Of a DNA stretch of 64,000 nucleotides, positions 33,585-43,895 are shown one piece after another. Made by a program: the position numbers and the translations under genes. Numbering within the stretch: position 1 is the stretch's first letter; each line of letters starts with the position of its first letter. The DNA is from Benincasa hispida (taxonomy: Eukaryota > Streptophyta > Magnoliopsida > Cucurbitales > Cucurbitaceae): contig NC_052350.1 in assembly GCF_009727055.1 (NCBI RefSeq), positions 22,321,819 through 22,385,818 of the forward strand, written 5' to 3'. The notes below the pieces were generated by a model, which worked only from the letters and a program-made list of their open reading frames with translations, had not been told where the DNA came from and did not search any database.

Positions 33585-35010
33585 ATCTTTAGTTTCCTCT
33601 TTTGCATCTACAATTTTGATAAATTCTTATTTGCCACTTCATCGAATAGTTGAAATTATATTAGGAGACATGACTATTTAAATAGAGATGATTAGACATT
33701 GAATTGATGCATCCATTCATATATGGATACGATTTCAATTGTAAATGTGAAATATCATGGTCTATTTATAAGTATGTGCTTCAAATGTTTATAATGAGAT
33801 TCTCCTATAATTAAAGTTCATTGGATTAAATATTCCTTTTGTTTCTTCATTTTTTTTTTACTTCCAGAAACAATTTTTTTTTCCCATATAATCACTCATC
33901 AAGTAAAGAATTATCTTACAATGTCATTTGTTTATCAAAATTTTAATTTGCTATTCTTGAATGCGGTAAATAAAAGAATCTTTAAATTGTGGAGTATGAT
34001 GTTGTTTATTTTGTTGTTTCTATTATCCATTTAAACTAATTAAGATGGAATGTTTTGTTCTTCAGTATTGCTATTTTTTTATACATGATAAAGTCTCAAA
34101 GAAAATTTAAGATAGTATGCACCATTGGTCCCTTGACAAGTTCACTTGAAATGATGATGAAATTCGTAGAGATTGGGATCAATTAATGCAATGAACATGT
34201 TTAAACATGTCTATGAGCATCACTCTTCTTACCATAAAACCATTGATTTAGTTAAAGAATATAATACGTGAAGGCATATCTTTCTACTTTTTATATATTT
34301 ATTATTATATGTCGAATTATGCTCAAATGGTAAAGAGATGTCCCTAAAATGTTATTTATAATGAGATTCTCCTATAATGAATTTCCTATTTAATAAATAC
34401 TTATTTATTTCTTTCTTTTTCTCTAAGAATCGATCTCTTCTAGGAACGTTAAAGATTTATCCATGAAATACTAAACCATCTTATCATGCCACATATTTAT
34501 CACAATTTTAGTTTACAAATTTTCATTCCACTTACATTATATATGTTTATTTCAATTTTAATCATTTATGTGTGTTTTTAACACTTTTTTTAATACAATA
34601 TTTCAATGAGGATCAGAAAATTTTTCTTTTTCTATTTTACCCTTATAATTTCAGTAAATTTATATTTGCCCTTCAATCATTACTAATAGAGCATGACTCT
34701 TCGAATTGAGGTGTTCATTGAGTGAAGAGCATTAAATAGTTGCAATGTTTACTAGCGAGACATGATTGTTCGAATGAACATGATTCCAGATCGAATCGGC
34801 TTATCCATTCAGATATGAACACAATCCAAACAGTCGATGTAAAACATTATAATTTGACAGTGATTGTTTATAAAGATTGACTATAATCAAAGTCCAATTT
34901 ATTAGAACACTTATTTCTTTTTTCCTCCTTAAATAATACCAAAAAATGTTCTTTGAGGCAATAAACTATCATATTATGTCACTCCTTTATTTGTTCAATT
35001 GTATTCTATG
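33585..35010. repeat. Degenerate ~350-bp segmental duplication
   Basis: 33585-33960 and 34630-35010 read in parallel: TTTTGATAAATTCTTATTTGCC / TTTCAGTAAATTTATATTTGCC, then GACATGACTATT / GAGCATGACTCTT, ATCCATTCATATATGGATAC / ATCCATTCAGATATGAACAC, and TATAATTAAAGTTC / TATAATCAAAGTCC. The copies are about 1.04 kb apart and poorly conserved. A third partial echo, TTATAATGAGATTCTCCTATAATGAA, lies at about 34350. Confidence 0.55.
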
Positions 35011-35597
35011 CATTGTAATTTTAATCATCCATGTGATCTCTTTTAATCATTTTTATCTCTTTCATTATTTTTTAATTTCTAGTAAAATATTTACTATTTA
35101 AACTCAAGATAAAATGTAATAATTCAAAATTTAGGTATTACCTTATAAAATTACATTTTTAAATTCTGAAATACATCCAATACATTTCAAATTTATTCTG
35201 ATTTAACTTATATAACAAGAAAATTTGAATTCTTATATTACTTTTTTTTTCTTTCAATTAAAGCTATGAGTTTTCACGTGCATTACACGTATCTTTTAAC
35301 TAGTACTAGTTAAATCAAAGGTTACAAAGTAACAGGTGTTTAATCCACCAACTTTATAAGTTTGTGTTAAGTAATTTAGCTTAATACTAAATACTATTGA
35401 AGTATGTACATTTATCGAGAAATTCCTTCTTCTCTCTCTATTTTACACATATATCGAAGAACTTCATTTTGGAATTCTAAACTCTAAATATAGACTTCAC
35501 ACCTTCAATGTATTAACTCTAGACTTCATAACTCAAACGAGTATCTCAAATACTTCCTAAATATATTAGAGTTTCAAAATGTTTACCCTATTATGTT

Positions 35598-35599
<2 letters not shown>

Positions 35600-35661
<62 letters not shown>
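35600..35661. repeat. (AAT)n microsatellite
   Basis: About 20 uninterrupted trinucleotide units, AAT/ATA, following TATGTTGTT. Confidence 0.95.
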
Positions 35662-36066
35662 TAAAAAACTTGGATTTAGGTTGTTGTTTGAGTCATATCT
35701 TAATATTATATTTTAAAAGAATTATGATTTTATTATAAATATCATAAAATAGATGCCCAATGTTTAGTGTCCTAAAAGTCATGTGTCATTTTTCATATTG
35801 TTCATGTGCCTTGTAATAATTCATGCTTGGTGTCCATGTAAGTCCACATCCTACTCGCCACTTTGCCTCTAAATTGTGGCATTTGGTGGATCTCAATAGA
35901 ATGCACATTGGTGAGAAATCCACTTCAAAACTCCATTAATTTTCATTTTATCCAACTTTATAATTTTAGTTATTTTATGATTTTAGTTATTTTATTTTAT
36001 TTATTTATTATTATTATATTATATTTCTTCCATGTCTATGTTCCCATCGTACTCCTCTATTTCACA
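35662..36066 (+). repeat. 5' LTR of copia 3 (start uncertain)
   Basis: This is the sequence before the copia 3 primer-site-like motif. It ends TATTTCACA at 36066. The left limit is not defined, because no second LTR copy is recognisable after the element's purine tract at about 50602. Contains CATGTGCCTTGTAATAATTC and CCACTTTGCCTCTAAATTG, otherwise featureless. Confidence 0.4.
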
Positions 36067-36069
36067 ACA

Positions 36070-36085
36070 TGTTATCAGTACGAGC
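36070..36085 (+). other. Primer-binding-like motif of copia 3
   Basis: TGTTATCAGTACGAGCT lies four bases after the putative LTR end. Motifs of the form ATGTTATCAGCACGAG commonly follow the LTR in one group of plant copia elements. The tRNA identity is not certain. Confidence 0.5.
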
Positions 36086-36224
36086 TCTTGTTGCTTCCAT
36101 CTTTAAAGGTAGGTCTTAAAGGTAGATCATTTTTTTTCTTCTTTATTATAATTAATAAATTAAATATTATTTTGCATATTTAGTACATATTAAATTTAAT
36201 ACAATATTTTGTGATAGTGTTACC

Positions 36225-37280
36225 ATGACAAACCTTACAAAATTAGAATTTGCAGCCCTTGACATTAATGACAATAATTATTTTTCATGGGTGCTCGATT
36301 CTGAAATTCACCTATATGCTATGAACTTGGGAGAAACAATTGAAGAAGAAAATACAACATCCAGTCACGATAAAGCAAAAACTATGATTTTCCTTCGTCA
36401 TCATCTCCACAAGGGATTAAAAATGGAATATCCTATAATAAAAGATCTCCATATCTTGTGGAAAAATTTGAAAGAAAAATATGATCATAAAAAAACAGTT
36501 ATTCTTCCTAAAGCCTGTTATGAGTGGATGCGTTTGAGGCTACAAGATTTTAAATCAATTAGTGATTACAATTCCGTATTATTTACAATTAGTTCAAAAT
36601 TATTGTTATTCAGCGAAAAAATTATTGATGATGATATGTTAGAGAAGACATTTTCTATATTTCATATTTTGAATATACTCCGGCAGTAGTAATATCAAGA
36701 GAAATGTTCTAAATAATATTATGAACTAATTTCATGTCTTCTTGTGGCCGAATAAAATAACCAGTTATTGATGAAAAACCACAAATCTTGACAAACTGGA
36801 ACAATACCATTCCCTTAAGTGAATTTTGTGAATGTTAATAATCGTGGTCGTGGTCGAGGTCGAGGTCGTGGTCGTGGTCGAAGTCATGATCGTGGTAGAT
36901 GAAGAAATAATTATTATTTTTATGGTGGTCGTTCTAATCATTTAAATTTTAAAAGAACCACAAAAAATAATGATAAAAAAGGAAAAGCTCCACAAGATAA
37001 AAGTTCAAAGAGTGTTGAAAATAAATGCTTCTGATGCAGAATGACTAGGCAATGGTCACATACCTATCGTATGTCAAAACACTTAGTTGGCTTCTATCAA
37101 GCCTCCCTAAAGGAAACAGAGAAAAATGTGGAAGCAAATTTTGCATATCAGGATAATGACATATTTGACCTATCCCACATGAAAAATTTGGATGTGGCAG
37201 ACTTCTTTAAATCTCCTGAAAAAAAGATTGGCACAATTGGTGGAACATCAAGTGTTTCTTTTGACTTTGAGAATATCTAG
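36225..37280 (+). pseudogene. Copia 3 gag with RG-repeat and decayed zinc knuckle
   Basis: The ATG at 36225 opens MTNLTKLEFAALDINDNNYF, typical of this copia Gag group. The 154-codon frame has MIFLRHHLHKGLKMEYPIIK, WKNLKEKYDHKKTVILPKA and RLRLQDFKSISDYN. It stops at 36689, but homology continues in other frames. About 36838-36900 encodes an arginine-glycine run (RGRGRGRGRG..), an RNA-binding feature upstream of the knuckle. The CCHC knuckle is degraded: CF.CRMTRQWSHTYRMSKHL (about 37027-37085) has lost one Cys context and has TGA in the motif. The linker to protease follows to 37280. Confidence 0.75.
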
Positions 37281-37998
37281 ACTTAATGTTATTGTTTTCT
37301 TTTATCTATTTTCATTTTTTTCTAGTAACTTTTGTATATGTTGAGTTTTATTTTTCTTATTTTCTTTTAATGAAGAAACATGGATCATTTTCATATGTTG
37401 GGTGTTTAAAAAATAAGCAAAGAATATTTATATCTGATAGAGAGTGCAACTACACACACAATACTTACAACTACAAAATATTTTTCTAAATTGATAATGC
37501 TGAAAGCAAAAGTAAATACAATATCAGGTTCTACAAACTTGATCGAAGGTTTTGGAAAAGCAAATATTATTTTGCCTAAAGGAATAAAATTACAATTGAC
37601 AATGCATTGTTCTCTAATCAATCAAGAGAAATCTTCTAAGTTTTAAAGATATACGTTGCAATGGTTATCATATTGAGATTGATGGTAAGAATAATGTGGA
37701 ATATCTATATATTATTTCTACTGTCTCAAATGAAAAACATATATTGGAAAAATTACATGTTTTATCTTCTGGATTGTATTATACTTATATATGAGTAATT
37801 GAAACAGATGCAACAATGAACCTGAAGTACATGAATCCAGACATATTTACAATTTGGCATGACTGATTGGGTCATCCTGGATCTATAATGATGAGGAAAA
37901 TTATTGAGAATTCAAATGGACACCCATTGAAGAACCAGAAGATTCTTCAATCTAATGAATTATCATGTGATGCTTGCTCTCAAGGAAAATTAATATCT
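37281..37998 (+). pseudogene. Copia 3 pol, part 1: protease to GAG-pre-integrase
   Basis: Highly degraded. GAG-pre-integrase residues are still clear near 37855-37985: LGHPGSIMMRKIIENSNGHP and the finger end SCDACSQGKL. Between 37400 and 37800 scattered protease and linker residues can be read in several frames. The frame is cut at about 37998 by the left edge of the minus-strand copia insert. Confidence 0.65.
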
Positions 37999-37999
37999 T

Positions 38000-40455
38000 A
38001 GAACATTGTTCCTTCGACAAATGAATTCCATGCCCGAGAGGTAATAAACCTTTCTTGAAATTTTGCATATTATACCTTGACAACATCTTGTTAATATAAG
38101 ATGCTTGAGACAGTGATAATGTTCTATTCTTTCGGTCTCGAAAGATCTGGATTCCTAGAACATACTGAGCATCACCCAAATCTTTCATTTGGAACTGTGA
38201 TGCTCCATCTCTTCACGTCAGTAAGAAAACTTGTCTCATTGCCAATGAGCAAGATATCATCAACGTATAGAACTAAGAATGCTACAGTTTTGTTGACTAT
38301 CTTCTTGTATACACAACGTTGTCAACGTTCTGTTCAAAGCCATAAGATTTGATCGCAGTGTCAAATCTTATATTCCAGTATCTGGATGCTTGTTTCAATC
38401 CATAAATGGATCGATTAAGCTTACAGATTTTTTGTTCCTGTCTTGTTGCGACGAACCCCTCTAGTTGAGACATAAAAATACTTTCATTAAGATAGCCATT
38501 CAGAAAAGCTGTCTTGACATTCATTTTCTATATTTCATAGTCATAATATGTGGCAATGGCAAGAAGTATTCTTATTGATTTAATCATGGCAACAGGAGAA
38601 AAAGTTTCTTCATAATCAACTCTTTCTCTTTGAGTAAAACCTTTTGCCACGAGCCTGACTTTATAGGTCTGTACCTTGCCAGTTTGGTCTCGTTTTTTTT
38701 TTTTTTGTAGATCCACTTACAATCTATAGGTGTAACACCTTGTGGTTGATCTACAAGTTACCATACTGAGTTGAAGTATATAGACTCCATTTCATCGTCC
38801 ATGGCTTTTATCCATTGTTCTCTGTCAACATCTTTCATTGCCTTTTTAAAGATTAATGGATCCTTTAAACCATCATCTTGTATGATGTTTTGAGTTTCTG
38901 TTAAACCCATGAAGCTTTCAGGTTGTTGAATAACCCTCCCACTACGACTAGACATTCCCAATTCTTGGGATGGATGTGACGGGAAAACAACCATTGTTGA
39001 TGAACCAACTTGATCAACAACTCTTGTTGATATTTCTATAGTATCTTTAGACAATTCTTGCAATATTAGTTTATTGCGAGGTAGATGATTTTTAATATAA
39101 TCCTCTTCCAAGAAAGTTACATTTGTCGATATAAACACTTTATCTTCTTGGGGATCATAAAAGTATCCTACTTTTGTTTCCATGAGATATCCTATAAACA
39201 GGCATAATTTCGAACGTGTGTCCAATTTTTTAAGATTCTATACCAGCACGTGTGTTGGACAACCCCAGATGCAAAAATGACGTAAACTTGTTTTGTGTCC
39301 TTTCCATAATTGATATGGTGTTTCTAAAACATTTTTGGATGGAACAATGTTCAGAATATAAACTGTAGTCTGTACTGTATATCCCCAAAAGGATTGAGGT
39401 AATTGAGCATAACTCATCATAGACCGAACCATGTCCAACAAGGTTCGATTTCTCCTTTCTGCAACACCGTTTTTTGTGGTGTTCGAGGTGCTGTGAGTTG
39501 GGATTGAATTCCATGATCTATTAGATAGTTATGGAATTGCAAATCCATATACTCACCTCTTCAATCAGATCAAAGTGTTTTAGTTCTTTTACTTAACTAA
39601 TTTTTAGTCTCAACCTTAAATTCTTTGAACTTTTCAAGAGTTTCAGATTTGTGACTGATTAAGTAAATATAGCCATATCGAGAGTTATTGTCAATAAAAA
39701 TGACAAAGTACTGATATCCTCCTCGAGCTTTAACATTCATCGGACCACAAAGGTTTGAATGTATAAGTTCAAAATGTTCTTTAGCACGAAGACTTTTGTC
39801 AGAAAAAGATTTTTTCGTCATTTTTCCCTCAAGACACGATTCACATGGAGGTAGGGAACTGTCTTCTAACTAATTTAGATGACCGTTTTTTACCAATCTC
39901 TCAATCCTGTTGAGATTAATGTGACCAAGCCTGAGGTGTCAAAGATAGGCGTTAGGAGAATTTTTTCGCTTTTTATTATGAGTTTTAGCCGTTTTAAAAA
40001 TCTCTATATTTAAAATAGATTTTGCTTCCGTTGGTTGTAATATGTATAAGTTACTTGCAAGTCTAGCAAAACGAATATGAACACCTCTTGAATAAACAAA
40101 CACTTGATTATATTCAGAAGATACACTATACATATTCTCTAAAAGACAAGAAATGGAGATCAGATTTCTTTTCATCTCAGGTACAAAGAACACATTCTTG
40201 AGTAAAATAAAAGAATCTCCAAAAAACAACTTCACATCTCCCACTGCTTCAGCTGAAATGACCTCACCTATGCCCACCTTGAAAGTCATCTCATATTCAG
40301 AAAGTTCTTTCCAAGAACTAGTTTCCTATAGAAAAGTACAAACATGATTAGCGGCGCCTAAATCTAATATCCAGGTAAGGTGAGAATTTTCCACTATACA
40401 TGTTTCAACAACTAGTAAATCATATTTACCTTGTTTATTCTTTTCTGCTTTCTTT
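38000..40455 (-). pseudogene. Copia 5 pol (minus strand), truncated
   Basis: Reading leftward: the protease region (TWILDLGAANHV, near 40370, with the usual T of DTG replaced); the GAG-pre-integrase HLRLGHINLNRIERLVKNGH (about 39935-39880) with CESCLEGKMTKKSF; integrase HSNLCGPMNVKARGGYQYF (about 39745, where the usual first Asp reads Asn); a frameshifted core; the LPQSFWGYTVQTTVYILNIV block (about 39400); a long linker 39225-38758; and RT with [33 protein letters not shown] (about 38660-38600), MNVKTAFLNGYLNESIFMS (38524) and SIYGLKQASRYWN (about 38405). It ends at MLSRYNMQNFKKG..HLSKEQC near 38000. Many stops; no RNase H. Confidence 0.8.
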
Positions 40456-40459
40456 TCAA

Positions 40460-41306
40460 CTAGATATTTTGGGCAATTATGCTTCCAATGTCCAACCTCT
40501 CCACAATGAAAACATTTTCCCTTGGGAGTTTTTTTTTTTTGTTTTTCTTCGCAACGGTTTTCTTTTTCCCTTTTCCTTTCTTTTTCATCTGTACGATTTT
40601 ATCCTTAGAAGAAGAAAAAGGACCAGCTTTCTTATCATCAATGGGTTTCGTACCAAACGTAGACTCTTTGTAAAACTTTTTCGGTTTAGAAATAACATTT
40701 ATTTCTTTTTCCTTGAGTTTCATCATTGATTGATAAGTTTGCAATTCATTCAACAACGTCGTTAAGTTATAAGTGATTTTTTTCATGACAAAATTTGTCC
40801 TGAATGGCAGATAGCTCTCAGGAAGAGATTCCAGTATCATGGTTACTTGACTTGTTTCGTCTATAATAGCTCCGTGAGCCTCTGCGATGTTCAAATGGAC
40901 CATCATGTTGAGAACGTGTTCTCTTACGTTGGTCTCATCCTTCATATGTGTCACATACACATATTTGATAGCTTCATGTCTAACAGACGATGACGATTGC
41001 CCGATCATCTCCTGTAATGATGCCATGATCTCACGAGCTGTGGGCATGACCTCATGTTTCTTGTTGAGTACATCAGATATACTCGCCAAGATATAGGCGG
41101 GATTTTTCATTTGCCCTTACCCACCTATCATAAACATCCCAAACATTTCGGATCGCTGTTGAACTGGGAACTGGAGGACGCTCCTCCATTGACACAAACC
41201 TCAAATCATCTAATACTAATATTGTATTAATATTTGATTTCCAATTCGAGTAACCCTCTCTGTTAAATTTGTCAGAAGCAAGCAGTTGTATAATCAAGTT
41301 CGACAT
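40460..41306 (-). pseudogene. Copia 5 gag (minus strand), one frameshift
   Basis: The ATG at 41306 gives MSNLIIQLLASDKFNREGYS, NWKSNINTILVLDDLRFV and YDRWVRANEKSRLYL. At about 41075-41110 the frame shifts to ILASISDVLNKKHEVMPTAR, with the body (EHVLNMMVHLNIAEAHGAII; MILESLPESYLPFRTNFVM; TTLLNELQTYQSMMK) and a lysine-rich tail (KGKGKKKTVAKKNKKKK). A CCHC knuckle near 40510-40470 (KCFHCGEVGHWKHNC) is readable in a neighbouring frame. Apart from the single shift gag is nearly complete, so this insertion is probably younger than its host, copia 3. Confidence 0.8.
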
Positions 41307-42896
41307 TGCTGAAACATTTTAAACAAACTCTATTAAATATGCATCTAAATCCATTTTAGCAAAACTAATAAAGTACCCAATAAATCTTTATTTATTTGCA
41401 ACGATACTTAAGTGATTTAGAACAAGTGTTACCACGGGGCAGTCAAGAATTCCTTCATAGAAGCAAGACAGCTCTTGACCAAATACTATTATCTAGAATA
41501 ACTCATATTCTAATAGTTCTTTTAGTTATCGTTTTCGGTCAAGATCTTTACTAACACTTAGTAATTCTTGTAAGCATGACCTGCCATTTTTAGATCTTAT
41601 AGGACGGTATGAATATGCCTTTGAGATAGAAGACAATATCCAAGATGGAACTATAAGACACTATTCATTTTACTGGAGCTTGGGTTGTTCCGAATTCTAT
41701 GTTACAACCCTCCGTAGGGATCGCCGCAGTTAATGACTAGCTAGTGCCACATAAAAACGACGGTAGGCGCAACATAAGAATCTCACGGTTCAAACTAATG
41801 AAGGAGACCCTAGGACAATGTTGACATATTTCTTTCATCCACTTACTATGAACCACTTCCCTCATTCACCTTGTTGTTGACCCATGCAAACACTTTCCTT
41901 ATGGAGTAGTTGAGGTAAAATCGACAAGAAGTCGAGCATGGATCTCACGGTGTGAGCTCTTGAGGACGTGAGAGCTAATAACTATATATCAAATATATTG
42001 TTAATCTCCTACTAAAGTATTCTAAATGTTTGGGTAATTTACTTAGGCATGGCAGCTAATTTCATACAACCTAAGTCTAAGTGGTTTATCCAAACATAAC
42101 TCTTATAATTGGATTTAATCTATAATGTCTAGGTGATAAACCATTTTGCTATCTCACATCGCTCAGGCAAGCTCATAAAACCAGTTAACAATTCTCAATA
42201 GTTTGGTCATAATCCCCAGGTAAGAGGTATTCCGTAAACCGTCAACTTAAGTACCCTAGCCTTAGACAAGCTTATGAATCGATTTGAGTTTGTAACCGTA
42301 TTTTATAAGGTAACAATATATTTTAATAATTAAAATTAGTTGTTAACCTAAGTGAGCATGCAACTGTTCTTTATTATGGATTTTAAACGTCTAACCAATT
42401 TTATAACAACTTACAAAATTTAGACATGCTTAACATCCACAACATTCAACAAAGGTATCTAATATAGCTATTATATTAAACATAACCCTAACATGCATAC
42501 TATATATTATAACAATTATAACATACTATCAATGCATGTAACATGCTTCCTACGATAGAGTTTTAAATCTACATGGCATATTTTATGCATATATATGAAT
42601 TATTTAATTATCACATACATCTCATGCATAAACAATTAAATACTAACTGTTATGGTTTTTGTTTTGGCATAAACAAGCAAACAAATAGCTAACCATTACA
42701 AACAGCTTCATAACCGTCTTTGAACCGCTCGAACCACTCCAAATCGTACCCAAAAAAACTTGGACCGGGCTGGATGAGTCTGAACAAGACCAACAAAGCT
42801 TGAACCAGACCAACCAAAACCATTTGAGGCTAAACTGGATTGAACCTTGAGTAAACCGGTCAAACCGGCTACTCTCGGTCCATCCTCAATGTGCTG

Positions 42897-43600
42897 CTAA
42901 GGCCGATCGTGTAACGCCTGGAGGTAATTGTCTAGTATCATCGCCTTAGGTTGAGAGGGAGTACACGATCACATAGTGTTTTCTGAAGGCTAAACGATCG
43001 TTTAGTTCTATCGCATAGGACTAGACGATCGCTTAGTTCCATCGCCTTAGGTTGAGAGGGAGTACATGATCGCATAGTGTTTGCTGAAAGCTAAACGATC
43101 GTTTAGTTCTATCGTATAGGACTAGACAATCGCTTAGCTCTATCGCATAGTACTAAGCGATCGCTTAACACCATTGCCCAATGCATTCAAGTCATCGTTT
43201 AGTATTCGCCACAGCTAAACGATCGCGTAGCTCCATCGTATCGCGTCGCATAACATTTATCTACACGATCGCTTAGATCCATGACCAAACGATCGCTCAG
43301 CTCTGTGACCAAACGATCGCTTAGTATCACTTCATCGCATCGCTTAGCATGCATTGTTGCTAAACAATCGTATAGCATCATCGTTTAGCAAAATCAACGT
43401 ATCGTTTAGTTCTCGAGATAAGGCTAAACGATCACGTAATGCTATCGTATAGTAAATGAATGCAGCTCCTGTAGGTACACGATCGTTTAACGTTCAACAT
43501 CACAATGAAAAGCGCATATTACTAAATGATTGTCTAGATTTTCTTCTAATCGTGTAACATCTGGAGCTAAACGATCGTTTAGCAACTGGACCTCAGCAAC
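42897..43600. repeat. Cluster of CGATCG palindromes in the copia 5 leader
   Basis: The perfect 16-bp palindrome CTAAACGATCGTTTAG occurs at 42990-43005 and 43091-43106. An 18-bp form, GCTAAACGATCGTTTAGC, is at 43566-43583. Variants such as GACGATCGCTTAG, AAGCGATCGCTTA, CACGATCGCTTAG and AAACGATCGCTCAG fill the interval about every 25-50 bp. ATCGCATAG / ATCGTATAG words separate them. Units are irregular in length, so this is not a simple satellite. In element RNA each palindrome would be a short hairpin or a self-pairing site. Confidence 0.85.
42940..43141. repeat. 101-bp tandem duplication in the palindrome cluster
   Basis: ATCGCCTTAGGTTGAGAGGG starts at 42940 and again at 43041. The two copies stay in step to 43040 and 43141, with about ten substitutions and no visible indel. 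Confidence 0.9.
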
Positions 43601-43882
43601 AAATTTGAGATGAAGCTGAAAATACTGGAATGGCAGCTCGACCTCATTCGCTTGTTTCTTCAATTACATCTTAATTTCAACTCTAATGACTCCAAATAAA
43701 TTACAGACTCTTGATAATACATAAATGCTCATCAAACAAGAGCCAATTACAAATTTAATTGAGAAATTAAAGAGAATTAAGATGCCAAAACTCAGAAAAT
43801 TATAGCAGTGCATCAGTTTTATATATCTCATGAAAAAACACACACCTTGCCAAAATTAGACCGAATTGAAAGCTTAAAAGAT

Positions 43883-43894
43883 GCTCTGATACCA
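43883..43894 (-). other. Primer-binding site of copia 5 (tRNA-Met type, minus strand)
   Basis: The plus strand reads GCTCTGATACCA, i.e. TGGTATCAGAGC on the minus strand, one base from the LTR end. Confidence 0.9.
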
Positions 43895-43895
43895 A

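Larger units (their letters stand above)
30269..35303 (+). mobile_element. Possible non-autonomous Helitron (about 5 kb)
   Basis: The left end A|TCTATATCTATATTATATAA (30268|30269) resembles plant Helitron 5' ends (TC, then TATA-rich). The right end has a short hairpin ACGTG CATTA CACGT (35276-35290), then nine bases and CTAG|T (35300-35304), the arrangement of a Helitron 3' end. No Rep/helicase gene lies inside. The interior is AT-rich noncoding DNA with a fold-back element (30916-31225), A22 at 31776-31797, reiterated CACATTAAAAGAAAAA phrases (30440-30675) and a degenerate duplication (33.6 and 34.6 kb). Termini alone are weak evidence. Confidence 0.3.
41307..43882 (-). other. Unusually long leader of copia 5 (about 2.6 kb)
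   Basis: Lies between the primer-binding site and gag. No reading frame with recognisable residues on either strand. The stretch 42897-43600 is packed with CGATCG-centred palindromes and a 101-bp tandem duplication. 41400-42350 is non-repetitive noncoding DNA. Most copia leaders are a few hundred bases at most, so the length is notable. It could include an older insertion, though no target duplication was recognised. Confidence 0.6.

Noticed and set aside
42897..43600. CRISPR-like array
   Set aside because: Eukaryotic DNA, irregular spacing, and palindromes without unique spacers of fixed length. It is a repeat cluster in a retrotransposon leader.
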